The translations under genes were made by a program, and so were the position numbers. A stretch of 64,000 bases of DNA from Emydura subglobosa (Eukaryota; Chordata; Testudines; Chelidae): contig ML679989.1 in assembly GCA_007922225.1 (NCBI GenBank), positions 20,216,915-20,280,914 of the forward strand, read 5' to 3'. Positions 45,545-57,349 of this stretch are shown one piece after another. The notes under the pieces are model-generated. The model worked only from the letters and a program-made list of their open reading frames with translations. It was not told where the DNA came from and did no database searches. Numbering within the stretch: position 1 is the stretch's first letter; each line of letters opens with the position of its first letter.

Positions 45545-48104
45545 AGCCTGTCTAGCCGCAGCTGCAGCAGCCTGGAGCTGTTTGACCCGAAGGGCATGTG
45601 CCAGGACCGCCGAGGTTCGTGCATTTAATCAGAGCTGCCAGGGGTGAGTGAAGCTTTTCCTGCTTCTCCCCCCATCTCGCTGCTTGCTGCTGCATGTGCG
45701 GGGGCAGGGGCCCCCCGGCTGGCGCTCCCTCCTCTGCCCGGCCGATCTGACGAGCAAAAGGCCAGCGCGGCTCCTGCTGCACATCCCGCCTGTTGTGAGT
45801 TTCTTTGCTTAGTAACCGGCATTGAGCGCTAACTTTTGCTGAGCCAGGGTCAGTTCAGTCCCTCCCTGCTCACATAGCAACTCCGGCTCTGCACACACAC
45901 AGCTCGCTCGCTCGGACACAAAAGAGACAGGCAGCCGTGGAAACTCAGAGCACCCCCGGGGGGTGTAGGCGTGCTTGGCGCCCTTCAAACAAGCTAACAA
46001 GTGGCATATGCTCCAGCCATCCTACGGGGCCAGGCCAAGTGGCGCACGCTCCAGGGCCCCCTTCTTGCAGTCAGCTCATCACCGCGGGAAAAGCCGAGCC
46101 CACAAGCAGGGGCAGGACCTGCTCTGGCCAGCAGCGACATAACCACGGGCTTGCCTTAGTCATTAGTAGCAGTAACTGAACCGAGAGCTGAAGCCAGCCG
46201 TGCCGTAGGCAGCTAAGCCAGTCCCAGGGCTGGGTCAGCCAGCAGCCCTGCCTGCTCCCGGGTGCAAGGGGTGGTACCGATCTCCCTCGTGCACAGGGAT
46301 GCTGGGTGAGCCGGCAGCTACCAGCAACCCCTCCAGGTGCCTGTCCAGGGCAGAGACCCCAACAACCTTGGCTGAATGATGCCGAAGGGCGGCAGGTGCT
46401 GGGGAGCCGGGGATGCTTTCTGGTCTCTGAGCAGGAGTCAAAACAAAACCATGCAGCAGGCTCAGCAGCTGGGGAGAGAGCCTGGCGACGCTCAGTCCTG
46501 CAGTGCGAGGCCCGGCTGGAGACTCCAGGTAGACTGGGACAGCGGGTCAGATGCTGCTGGCCTCCTTGGCAAGGAAAATGGGTTGCCTCAGCAAGACGAG
46601 GGGGTTGAAAGCCGCAAGGGGCGTGATTCTCCCTGCATGGGCAGGCACAGCTGTACCAGGAGAGCAGCAAGCCAGAGACACGTTCCTGTGGCCAGCTTTT
46701 CTCCCAGACAATAACCCAACGTGCCCAGCCACCCTGCTGTCCGCTAGCCCCCAGCCAGACATTCAAAGTCTGCCTCGCCTGCCCCATGGCTCCGCACAGC
46801 CGGTGACGGCAGAGGCCCTGCTAGAGTGCGGCCCCGCACCGTCACGGCTTCGTGACTTGGTAAAAGGGGCGGGAGGGCCGTGCGCTTCCTGGCCTGTTAG
46901 CGGCTCTAAGGATAATGACTCTGCACCTGCTGGAGACGTGAAGCCATCCAGTGCGACAGCATTTACCTACAAAGCCCCCCGCTAAACCACTCAGCCTGCA
47001 AACCTGCCCCGGCCTGGCAGGAGCCGGCTGTGTGTGTGCCACAACAGCAAAGTGTGCGACACTGGTCGTGTGTCACACAAGTGACAGATTGCAGGGGGGT
47101 TTTTAGTGACTAATTGGCTGATTCTGCTCGTGTTTCATGTTTCTTTTGTAACTATGTTTGTCCTTAGGAGAACCGTACAGATGAACTGTGCCGGGGGACG
47201 GGGGGAATGCCAGCATAGGTCCCAAGATGCAGAGTAGCATTAGCAGACAGCACTCTGCATGTCAGGCCCTGTGCGATGCTGCCCCTTGGCCTGACACGTT
47301 AGCCAGGGCCGGGGAACTGCTCCAGGCTGTTTCAATGAAGAGAAATGGACGGCCAAGCCAGGTCCTGCTTCGATGCAGTGCTGCTTGGTTACAAAGAACA
47401 CACACAGCCCTGTGTCCCGCAGCACAGTAGGAACAAACAGCAGCAGGCAGTTCCCCTGTTCACAATTTTCCAGCCTGCCTCTCCAGACAGCCGTGTCCCC
47501 ATGGCTCCCGCTGAGGGCTATCCCCGTGCCTGCTTCTCAGGGATTTCTGGTCACTTTCGCCCTCTGGCCCCCTGCATTTTCAACCAGTCCCCACAGGAAC
47601 CGCTCTGATTTGCCCTTAGTCCTTGTTCAGGCCTTCAATATGGCCCAGCACCTTGGGTGGTGGCTTCCATTATTCCAGCTGTACTACTCCATAAATTAGC
47701 TTGATCACGGCCATTTAGCCTGAAGTAAGGCTGGCTGGGACGCCCAGCCACAGCTGGGAGCTCGGTGCTGCCTGCAGATCAAAGCTGCGCCAGTAACACC
47801 TTGCAGCATGACAGCTGTGATGCTGGAGTCCCTCGCTAACGGTCATGCACATTTCGCCTCAGGTGAAAATTCTGCAAAACGCTAGTGACAAAACCCCATA
47901 AAAAGCCATTCAAACCCATCAGCCAGTCACTAAAAACCGGGAGCAAATTTCTGCCTCCCTTCCTGCAATCAGCCAGCGACAGAGTAATGTCACTCCCTCT
48001 CCTTTTTGGGGGCCTAGCCGGCTGACCTGTGAAGGAAGAGGATGGCAGTGGCGCTGGTGCTGCCTCAGGCCTGTGGGTGCCAGAGGCTCATGGCGCCTGC
48101 CAGC

Positions 48105-48106
<2 letters not shown>
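45545..48106. other. Intergenic stretch upstream of the minus-strand RING gene
   Basis: Presumably holds its promoter and 5' non-coding exon, which I cannot locate. Open frames up to about 240 codons occur on both strands but show no domain. Confidence 0.4.

Positions 48107-48136
<30 letters not shown>
48107..48136. repeat. (GT)15 microsatellite
   Basis: Fifteen uninterrupted GT units. On the minus strand it creates the His-Thr runs seen in long spurious frames. Confidence 0.98.
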
Positions 48137-48139
<3 letters not shown>

Positions 48140-49279
48140 ACCGACCATGCACAGGCGGGGGTAGGCTGCCCGCAGGGCCACCCTCCAATCCCAGTGAGCA
48201 GGAGCCAGCAGTGGCTCCAGGCTGAGGCACGTTACTGCGCGGCGAGCCAGGCTGTGCTCTGCACTGCACCAGCTTGCTGTGCGGTAACAGCCCGTGCGGC
48301 CCCCTGCTACCGCGCAGCGCGAGTCCTGGAGTGCAGCGTCGCACCTCTGCGCTTCCTCCCCAGCCAGCAGGCGGCATGGCCCCTTGGAGCCCGCGGTTGC
48401 ATGGCCGCCCTCGGGGTGATCGCCACCAGCGGGGAGTGAGCGGCTTTGCAGGTGCTGCTCTGTAGTTTTGCTGGTTTCGCTTACACAGTGAATGGATTTC
48501 ACTACAGAAACCCTTGAGCTGGGGAGTACGGCAAGACAGGGAACCCACCCAAGGGCTTGCTGCCGGCTGGCCATTCTGACTGGCTGCCGGTATAACACAC
48601 TGCTGCTTTGTGGCAGGACTGTCTTTTTGGTCTGTGTCTGCACCGCACCTGGCACAAGGGGGTCCTGGCCCAGGACTGAGCCGCCTCGGTGCTACCTCAT
48701 TACAAACACATCCCACGAGCCAGCCCCGGCCTGCGGCGTTACCGGCTCTTAGGCCAGGTCCCTGGTTGGCAAGTGGCGTGTCAGCACAGCTCGCATTCGG
48801 CTGGGAAATTTGTATTTCAAAGCCCTCTGTGGAGGGCGGCAAGAGAGTTTAGTCAATTGAGTGTTTTGTTGGTGCGCCGATTCCACGTCCTGCTCATGGA
48901 AAGGCGCGGGATGGGGTGTGGGAACATTCATTGGGCGTTGAGAACAGGGAGTCTTAAATCAATGCCAGGGAGGTGGAAAAGGCCAGCGAGAGGCCCACGC
49001 ACGGTCCTGTGACTGCTGCTCACATGCTGGTCACAGCCGTCTCACTGCCCCCGTCTGTCTGTGGTGCTGTGGGCCATCCTAGCCTGCACACACCAGGCAT
49101 GGTGTAGTCCTAAGTCCTCTTGTCCTGCTGCAGTACACCCCACTCCGCTAACACGCACATGCCATAGAGCTGTAGGACTAGCCCCGAGTTATACCCACTA
49201 TGGCATCATTTACCCATAGGGCAGCCCCGTAAGTAGTGACAGACAAGGGCAGGGACAGACCTGAGCTCTGCAACCAAAA
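48137..49279. other. Intergenic stretch, nothing recognised
   Basis: GC-rich sequence with overlapping frames in all six phases and no recognisable domain. Confidence 0.45.
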
Positions 49280-49625
49280 GGGTCAGGAGTGATGTGGGAA
49301 CAGGCTGTAAGTACCTACATGGGGAACAAACATTTGCTAATGGGCTCTTCAGGCCGCAGACAAAGGTATTACAAGATCCAGTGGCTGGAAGGTGAAGCTG
49401 GACAAACTGAGACTGGGAATAGGTGTAAATGTTTCACAGTGAGCGTAATTCACCATTGCAACCATTTACCAAGAGTTGTGGAAGCTCCATCACTGGCAAT
49501 TCTAAGTCAAGCCTGGATGTTTTTCTGGCAGATCTGCTCTGGTAGGACAGGTCTCTGGCCGGGGTTATACAGGGAACCAGGGCAGATGATCATAATGGTC
49601 CCAGCTCCGCTTGGAATCTAAGAGG
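49280..49625 (+). repeat. CR1 LINE 3' end, sense
   Basis: 'aagtacctacatggggaacaaa' ... 'caccattgcaaccatttaccaagagttgtggaagctccatcactggcaat' ... 'gatgatcataatggtcccagctccgcttggaatct' is the collinear 3' end of CR1. It stops at the typical 'ggtccc...cttggaatct' terminus. Confidence 0.88.
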
Positions 49626-51179
49626 AGAGCTCTTCACGATGGCCGCGCAGATGCAGAGCAGGGCTGGCTCATTCTTCCTACCCTGAGCTATGCCTGCGTG
49701 AAAGGTGCCAGGCAGGGACAAGGGCGCACACTGTGTCACAATGTAGATCGGAGGTTCTCAGATGGGGGCGTGGAATGTATTCTGGGGACGGGGAAGATGT
49801 GAGACGCTTTAGTGGAAAAAAAGTTACAGCTCACATGTTGCCCACAGCAATGAATACAGTAGAACCTCAGCGTTAGACCAGCAGCGTTACGAACTGACGG
49901 GTCACACCCACACCCTCCAAAGTACGCAATCGGGCAGCAGCAGAGATTAAAAAACAAAAGCAGACACAGCACAGTGCTGTGTTAAATGTCAATGACTCAG
50001 AACTAAAGGGCCAGCTTAAAAACTAGATTTGACAAGGTAAGGAAACGTTCGGTGCTTGTTGCCTTTAAACTCAGATGATTAAAAGCAGCATTGTTCTGCT
50101 GCATGGTAAAGGTTCCACGCTCTGTTCAGTGTGCGTGTGACTCTCGATGGTGCTGTGCATTCGGCCGGCTTGCTGTCACGCTTGCATAGCGTCATACAAA
50201 GTCCTTGCCAGCTGTATGTTCATCCCTGTGCTCCGACGCAGCGTGCACAGTCAATTGTCCGCCTCAGCCGCAGCTTTGCTTTTGTCATGCTACAGTGGAT
50301 CGTTGGCGCGGTTTGAACCAAAGCCTGACTGGGTTAAAAACTTCCTGAGCGTGGTGTGTTGAGTTGTGTGTGTGTGTGTGTACGTGTGTGGCAGGGGCGG
50401 GGTGAACTGCTACAGAGACAAAGAAGGGGGCACAATCCGATACGATTGAGGCCCTCGGAGGTAACGAATGCCACCAGTGCCCCACGCTCATCGCAGGCAA
50501 GTGACTACAGAGCAGCCCTTGCCCCCAAGAGCAGCATGCCCGGCTGGCGTGGCGACGCTGGCACACAGCCCATCCGCTCCCTGGTCCAGTCCGGGCCGTG
50601 TGAGGGGCTCACAACCCGCCAGCCGCCAGCGAGGACTTGCAGGCCTCCTGGCAGAAGGATGGCTGCTTCCGGGGGGGGGGACTTGCAAAGGGGGTGGCGA
50701 GCAGCAGAGCGAGTGAGTGGGGCAGCGCCAGGCCGTGGGGGCCCCGGGGTAGAAGGAGCAGAGCCCGGAGTGTGAGCGGGAGTGAAGAGAGCCGTAGACG
50801 CAGGCGAAGGAAGAGCTGTAACGAGCCGCTCCGCTCCAGCCAGCCGGGTCCTTCCACCTCGCAGGGATGTTGCTCGCCACGGAGGGGCTGCCAGCCGGGC
50901 TCCCGCAACGACAGCTCCCACGGCAAGCTGCCTGCCGGCGCGGCCACGCGGCCACTCGCCTTGGTGCAGGGCCGGCCTCAGGGGACATGGCGCCTGGGCG
51001 AGCTTGTATTTTGGTGCCCCTGGCCCCTACGGGCTCCCCACCCCCATCTCCTGTGGCCCCCACGCCGTGGGCTGCCAGCCCCCCTGGACCCGCTGCCTCC
51101 CCCAGTGTGTATGCAGCACTGGCTGGGCGACGGGAGGGAGTCGGCTGCTGACTGGTGACACCCTGCACTGGGCCGCCTT
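49626..51179. other. Intergenic stretch, GC-rich, nothing certain
   Basis: Contains a TG-rich microsatellite at 50364-50390 and GC-rich text from 50480. 'cagggccggcctcagggg' at 50968 resembles the end of a hAT-type non-autonomous element, without a found partner. Confidence 0.4.
50364..50390. repeat. (TG)n microsatellite
   Basis: An interrupted TG run of about 13 units ('...tgtgtgtacgtgtgtg'). Confidence 0.9.
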
Positions 51180-51610
51180 TCCCCCACCCCCTTAACCGAG
51201 CACCCATGCACGCCCCTCCGGTGCCGCCTTCCCCCCAACACCGTCAGTGCCCCCTTCGTCCCAACCCTCTAACCCCTGCACTGTGCTGGCTTCTCCGCAA
51301 CCCGCCCTTCCTCCTTAACCCCTTCTGCACCCCCTGCACGCCTAACCCCTGCACCCCTAACCCCTGCACTGCGCCCCCTTCTCCTCTGCACCCCCCTTCG
51401 CCCCAACCCCTGCACTCCCCCCTGCACCCCTAACCTCTGCCCCCTTCTCCTCTGCACCCCCCTTCGCCCCAACCCCCTTCGCCCCTCCTGCGCCGCCTTC
51501 TCCCCATCTCCTTCTGCGCACCCTGCACCCCTAACCCCTGAACTCCCCCCTTGCCCCAATCCTTGCACTGTGCCGCCTTTGCCCCAACCCTGCCCCCCCC
51601 CTGCACCCAC
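51180..51610. repeat. C-rich minisatellite
   Basis: Irregular units such as 'cccctaacccctgcac', 'cccccttctcctctgcac' and 'cccccttcgccccaa' repeat for about 430 bases with almost no G on the + strand. The strand bias makes four-stranded structures possible. Long frames in it (Pro/Thr/Asn/Cys repeats) are artefacts of the repeat. Confidence 0.85.
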
Positions 51611-52419
51611 ACATGGAAGCAGCCCTGCATGCAGGGAGCGCCTGGCATTGCTGCTCGCCCCCCCCTTGACCGCTGCTCCTCTGCACACCCCGAGGGGACA
51701 GGGTGGGTCTGAGGAGCAGCGTCAGACTCCCTGCACCCAGGTCACGTTCCCCATTCGGGCCGTGTAAGGGGAGGGCAGGAGAGCAGCAGCCCCTGATGCT
51801 CCCCTCCCGGCTCAGTGTCTTACAGGTTCTCAACCTTAACTCGAGCCTTGCAAAGCGTTTGCCTGGCAGTCGCTCTCTGCCGTGCAGGAGGCTGGAGCAG
51901 TGGGTGTCCATCTTGCAGCATTTCTGAGCATTTCTGCAAACACATGGGTCTGGCTTCCCCCCGAATGTGTCAAGAGCAGCACAGAGCCCGGGGCACTTCC
52001 CAAGAGCCTCAGGAGGCAGAGCAGGGCAGTACTCCGGTGTGCATGCCCAGCTGGACCTCTTCTTAGCAGAGTCTTTTCCAAACGCTCCCCCATCTGTTTA
52101 CACAGCAGGCAGTGCACGGATCCAATTAAACATTAACGCCGATGGTGTGAAAACAATCCTTTATTAGCCCTCCGTTCCCTGATACTGGCTCTCTAGCAGG
52201 AGTGACGAACGTCAGATACAAGCAGATGTGCTGGACAGCAAATCCAAAGCCATCAGAGAAATCCACTCTGCCTGGCTCGAAAGCTGCCCCCGGAGTCCGG
52301 TCTTTGGTGCTGCGTCAGGATCGTGACTCCGGATTAGATCCAAATAACGTGCGGTGTGAGAACTCAGACTGCCTGGAACGTGGGAGCCTCTCTCTGACTA
52401 AAAGCCTTGCATTTCTCCA
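51611..52419. other. Intergenic stretch, nothing recognised
   Basis: Short frames only. Confidence 0.45.
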
Positions 52420-52745
52420 GCCTCAGGAGGTGTCTAGTCCAACCCCTGCTCAAAGCAGGACCAACCTCAGCTAAATCATCCCAGCCAGGGCTTTGTCAAA
52501 CCGCAGCTTAAAAACCTCCAAAGATGGAGTTTCCACCACCTCCCTAGGTAACCCATTCCAGTGCTTCACCACCCCCCTAGGGAAAAACCTTTTCCTAATC
52601 TCCAACCTAGACCTCCCCCCTGCAACCTGAGACCATAGCAGCCCCCTAGTCATTTTTGCTGCCCTCCCCTGGACTCGCTCCAACGTCTCCACATCCTTCC
52701 TGTAGTGGGGGGCCCAAAACTGGACCCAATACTCCAATACTATCA
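52420..52745 (-). repeat. CR1 LINE 3' region, antisense
   Basis: 'ctcaggaggtgtctagtccaacccctgctcaaagcaggaccaacc' through 'cctgtagtggggggcccaaaactggac' is the antisense CR1 3' part. The minus strand carries SRLEIRKRFFPRGVVKHWNGL. Confidence 0.92.
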
Positions 52746-54694
52746 GTGAGGGTTGGTCAGGGGACACGTCTATCCCCAAATCTGTTTGTCTGCTTGCAAA
52801 CAGGGGTCCTTGCCAGAACCAGACATCACCAAACTTAGGGTCACCTGGGGGGAGAGCAGCAGAAAAAGCACATGACGTAAAAGACCAGCCGCAGCCTGCA
52901 AATGGTGACTGACGAGTCGCGAGTTGCTGGAGAGAAGCAGATAGTCGGGCAGGGTTTACATGAACCATCGGCTGCATAATTACGCATAAGGAGTAAACCA
53001 GTAAAAGCCAAATACCTTTGGGGATGATTCACCCACAGGAACGGGCCACACTGACTGATCCTGATGTGGATCACCACAGGGCCCTCCGCTCAGCCCCAGC
53101 GGTGGCTGTCCTGTCCTGTCCTGTCCTTGGCCTGCATTAACGCCCCGGGCAGGAGTTCCGGCCTCAGTCACGCAAGGCAGCAGCGCTTTTCCAGCCCTTC
53201 AAGGGACAGGTCTTGGAGCAGAGATGTGCTGGCCCAGGCCTGCCCGGGAAGGGCAGCACACGGTGACAAATGGCAGACAGACTAGCGGGGCCGATGGGAG
53301 AGCAGCCCTTGTAGAGCTGTGTGAGCACCTCCCCCAGTTAGACATAACCACACAGGTTGTCCCGGGGCTGGGTTGGGGAGATGGAACCTTTATCACCTGC
53401 TCCTTCCACCTCGGCGCCACGAGTGAGCAACGCGGGGCTACGTTACAATCCTTCTATCCAGACCAGTCTGTAACTGTACACGTTTCCAGCACCTCCCATA
53501 GCCCCTGCGCTGGTTACATTGGCACCTGTAAAACAAATATTAACAACTACCCGATGAATACAATTATACCTGCCCCTGTGTGCAGGATTAGCGCACAGAG
53601 CGCAGGCACAGCACCTTGAAACCTGGCCATTTTACACGGACGTTCTTTGCAGTAAAGGCATGCCGGGGGAAGGAAGATAACGCTTTCTTCTCACCAAGGC
53701 CTTGCACACCAGCGGTAATAGACTCAGCCCCTGCGCAGATGGCCGGGAAGGGAGGCGAAGAGGAGAGAGAACAGACTCTAGCTAGAATTCACACCAGTTA
53801 ACAAGGTTTGCCCCTGCCTTGATCCCCTTCCCTGTAGCTTAGCCTGACCCTGGTCCAGCTTTTAACTCTTTAGTCTCCTACACCTCCCTGCTGTATGCAG
53901 GGGCAGGGGCAGGGGTCTCCCGCTCAAGCCCCCCTGCTGCTCTCACTGGGACACTGGGCCGGAGAGGGAGGCGATGACTTTCAAATGGTCCCAGGCAGGT
54001 CAAAATATTCAAGTGCCCCCGGACCCCACAGGCAGCCAGAGCAGACCTGCAGCACGTGGCCAGGACCTCTGCCCGCGCCCCGCCCAGCGTGCTGCACAGA
54101 CTTTAAGGAAGCCACCCGCGCAGCCCGCCAGGGGGTTCAAGAGAAAGGCAGCAAGGTGCATAGCTCCCCCCGCTGCTGAAAGCAGATGGAGGCATCCCCT
54201 CCTGTGCTGGGCAGGGCTGATCTTGCTCACGCGCCCCGTCCTTGGCCAGGGCTGTGCAGTGAAAGCTCCCCCACCCAGCTCAACCCGCTTTCACCACCAG
54301 GAGTAACAGAGGCCAGAGCACTAGACAGTTCTTGACCCCCAGGACTCTCATCCCTGTGCATTAGCACTAACCCCCCAGGACTATCACTGGGGCATGTGTC
54401 AGGCTGTCTGCAGACTCAGGAAGAACGCACAGCCTCAGTTGCACTTGGTTTGGCGGGGGACACTTGCTTGAAATGACAGCTCGGGTTCTGTGGGGTCGGA
54501 CTCTGCTGTGTGGCCCCTAAATACTTGGGGGGGGCTGCGTGTTTGGGCCCTGCTTTAGATTCTACAGCCACCCATTGTGCAGGGTTACAGCCAACAGGCT
54601 CCCAGTGGAATATCTCACCTTCCCACTGGCATGCCTGATTGCCACCACACACATCCCACTGCCCCTGTCTTCACCCTGTGCTGGCAGCTGCAGC
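52746..54694. other. Intergenic stretch, nothing recognised
   Basis: Only short frames, plus 'ctgtcctgtcctgtcctgtcc' pentamer repeat near 53108-53128. Confidence 0.45.
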
Positions 54695-55239
54695 TGTCAC
54701 GGCGCTACAGGGTCAGTACTGCGCCCCAGCTCTGGGACAGACTCTAGGAGGAACCCCAGAGGGGCTCACTCTTCCCCCAGGGTAGGCAACACAGCCTCAC
54801 TGGCTCCTGAGCCTGGACCCCTGGGGCTCCAGCCCTCCTGCTTCACCCCGGGAGCTCAGCCCAGCTGCCCCAGACGCCTGGTTAGAGACATGCCCACGCT
54901 GCAGGGACTAATGCCCCTTGCTTCGTGAGCTGGGGAATGGTGCTCAGCCTCCCCGAGAGGTGGGGAAGCCCATCGCCTGGTTGCTAGGCAGCAGCGTCCT
55001 GGTGGCTGGCTTTGCCATTTTCCTCTCGGATTCTCCATTGACATGGTGTGACCTCGGCCAGTCCTCTGCACTGACCCAGCCCGGCTCAGCCAGCCAGGCG
55101 CCATTCATACCTCTCCCTCAGCCTGTCCTGAGAGCAAATGGTCCTTTTCCACCCACTGGGTAACAATGCCGCATATAGGGGAAACTGAGGCACACATAGG
55201 CGACATAAAAATATTACCGAAAATTCCTGCTCCATCACA
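54695..55239 (-). repeat. 3' LTR of the small LTR element
   Basis: Ends on + are TGTCACGGCGCTACAG and CTCCATCACA. Shared with the other LTR: 'gaggtggggaa', 'ttgctaggcagc', 'gattctccattgacatgg', 'cagcctgtcctgag', 'gggtaacaatgc' and 'ggggaaactgaggcacaca'. It lacks about 250 bases present in the middle of the other copy. Confidence 0.75.
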
Positions 55240-55250
55240 TCTCTTCCTCC
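55240..55250 (-). other. Polypurine tract
   Basis: Eleven purines on the minus strand immediately upstream of the 3' LTR start (TGTGATGG). This is where plus-strand DNA synthesis is primed in LTR elements. Confidence 0.6.
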
Positions 55251-56259
55251 GTCCAGACACGCTGAGCAAAGTCACTTTAACCTGGGACCTCGGGAAGTTC
55301 GAACCCACACATGCCACAGCACCTTGCTCATCCCCTTGTCAGCGTCCGCCGGCACGTCCAAGATCCTTACAGCACAGCTGCTAATTAATCAACCGTGCAC
55401 GTTCCGATACGCAGTTCGGAGCAGGGTCACACCCTCGCTTAGGGCTGGGCTGGTAGCTGACGCTAGCAGGGGACACGTGAGGCGTTTTCATGCTGCCACC
55501 CCAAAGCCTTTAGGTTTGAAATGGGGGTGGGGTCCTGCCACTAACTCCTCCTCCTCGTCTGCCAGGGGGCGGGGGCGGCCGTGCACCCACATTCCTCCAT
55601 GCATCAGCCCTCGTGGCTGCAGCCTGCGGTGTCCTTACCGCTAGCTTGGAGCAGGGCAGTGATTCAGGCTCTCTTGGTGCAGAGCACCCACCGGGCCGTG
55701 ACCACGCTCCGATCAGGCCTCCAGGGCTCTGCCTTTGCTTCCCCCGTGCGGGCAGGCCGTGAGCTGGGTGCCTTGGTCACAGCATCAGGCTTCAGGGAAG
55801 TCATACCTGAGCCCCTGTGACTCCCCTTCCGCTGCCGCCCTCAGCTCCGGGGCTGTTACAGACAGAGGAGTGTCCGGCGTGTAACCGCCTTGCCTTTCGG
55901 TTGCAAGCGAGGGGGGAACCTGCCGTCTCCCTGCCAGCCACGCCATTTGCATTTTCCCTGACTCCGCCACGCTGAGCCTCCTGACGCGAGTGGTTCAAAC
56001 CCTGGGCTGGCACCGAAGCTGGGACTGTCTGAAAGTGATCCCAGAAGGATGTCGAAGCTGATATCCTGGAGCCCCCCCACTACCAGCCACCCTGATCCTT
56101 CCCCTGTCTGCCGGGGTCTTTCCCCACGCACCCCTCTGTGGGTTCCCTCGCCCGTCCACATCGCCATCGCCAGTTCATGCTTCCTCTGCTTCCCCGGGTC
56201 AGCTCGTCCCTGCTCATGGCCTGCTAGTGCCTTCACCTTCAGCTCCCACCGCTTCCAAT

Positions 56260-56460
56260 CTATCGATGGACGGGGAACCAGGTCGTGATGACGCCCTGCT
56301 GCTGCCTCTGCCACTCCAGACCCCCTGGGAACCCCATCTGGGGCTGGAATCTGCTTCTTGGACCAGTCACCCTTCTCCAGCCGTGCCGTCCTGCGCCTTG
56401 TTGTGCTTCCCAACACTTAACCCTCCCCCGGCACAGGTTTGCGATGTCCTTCTCACGGGG
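56260..56460 (-). pseudogene. gag-like N-terminal remnant
   Basis: From the minus-strand ATG near 56473, the frame begins MASNRPREKDIANLCRGR, which resembles the N-terminus of vertebrate Ty3/gypsy-type gag frames (an 'RERDL..LCR.RGL' pattern). After that the frame shifts and no further conserved domain follows. It is the only coding trace in the element. Confidence 0.4.
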
Positions 56461-56556
56461 ACGGTTAGATGCCATTTTCTTGCGGTTTATTTTAACTGAC
56501 CTTGTTTTACTGCTGCCCATTGCAAAATACTCCTGGTGCCGTCAGCATCCCACCAC

Positions 56557-57349
56557 TGCCACGGCGCCACAGGATCCATGCTACGCCCTAGGAGGAGCCA
56601 GACCCCCAGGGGCTTCAGGGTAGGCACATAGCCTCACCACCTCCTGAGACTGACCCGCTGGCGCCCCGGCACGCCTGCTTCACCCAGGAGCTCGGTCCAG
56701 CAAGTCCAACTGGGGCCAACCCCGGTAGAGGCTTGTCCACTCTTCAGGGACTAATGCATCTCACGCAGCATTTGCAGTGCCAGTCACAGCGCGGCCAGAT
56801 CAGGCGGGTCTATGAGTCACCTGGCACCCAGCATGGGCCGTCCTTGGGCGAGGAGAGAGACAGGCAGGTTAGCGCCCAGGCCGTGCTGCTCAGCCCAGAG
56901 CCCAGCCAAGCTGGCTGAGCCCCATCGCTGAAGCTCGGTCTGTCTCCATCTGCCCGCCTGGGTCAGTTCCCAGGTCAGAGCCTCGATTACTTCCAGCAGC
57001 CAGGCACCTCCCACCTCCCAGCCCTTTGGTCTCCAGCTGGGGGCTGTTGCCCAGTTTCCCTGCTGAGAGGTGGGGAAACCCCTCTGCCCCGGGACCTTGG
57101 TTGCTAGGTGGCTGTGTCCTGGCCGCTGGCTTTGCCGTTGTCTTGCAGATTCTCCGTTGAGATGGGTTTGGCGTTGTCCAATGACCCAGCCCGGCTCAGG
57201 CAGCCAGGTGTCATCCGTGACTATGTCTTTCAGCCTGTCCTGAGACCAAACCGGCCTTCTGCACCCCCTGGGTAACAATGCAGCATACGGGGGAAACTGA
57301 GGCACACAGGGGTCATAAAAACATTACTGAAAATGCTCACTTTGTCACA
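56557..57349 (-). repeat. 5' LTR of the small LTR element
   Basis: On + it starts TGCCACGGCGCCACAGG and ends CTCACTTTGTCACA, so the minus strand reads TGTGACAAAGTGAG...GTGGCA. It is 793 bases, longer than its partner because of the 56770-57040 segment. Confidence 0.75.

Larger units (their letters stand above)
54695..57349 (-). mobile_element. Small non-autonomous LTR retrotransposon, minus orientation
   Basis: Two related LTRs (54695-55239 and 56557-57349) in the same orientation enclose 1317 bases. On the minus strand the 5' LTR is 57349 to 56557, the 3' LTR 55239 to 54695. A polypurine tract GGAGGAAGAGA (55250-55240) sits directly before the 3' LTR, as expected. The outer flanks are GCAGC (54690-54694) and GCAGG (57350-57354), a 4/5 match consistent with a 5-bp target duplication. 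The interior holds only a short gag-like start and no pol or env. Confidence 0.7.

Noticed and set aside
47919..48842. 307-codon minus-strand open frame
   Set aside because: It reads through the GT microsatellite as His-Thr repeats. Low-complexity GC-rich translation with no domain.
51330..51400. Interstitial telomere repeat
   Set aside because: CCCTAACCC occurs only as part of longer irregular units; no run of tandem TTAGGG hexamers.
50488..51433. Several 80-240 codon frames
   Set aside because: GC-rich and C-rich repeat sequence gives stop-poor frames on both strands; no motif supports a gene.
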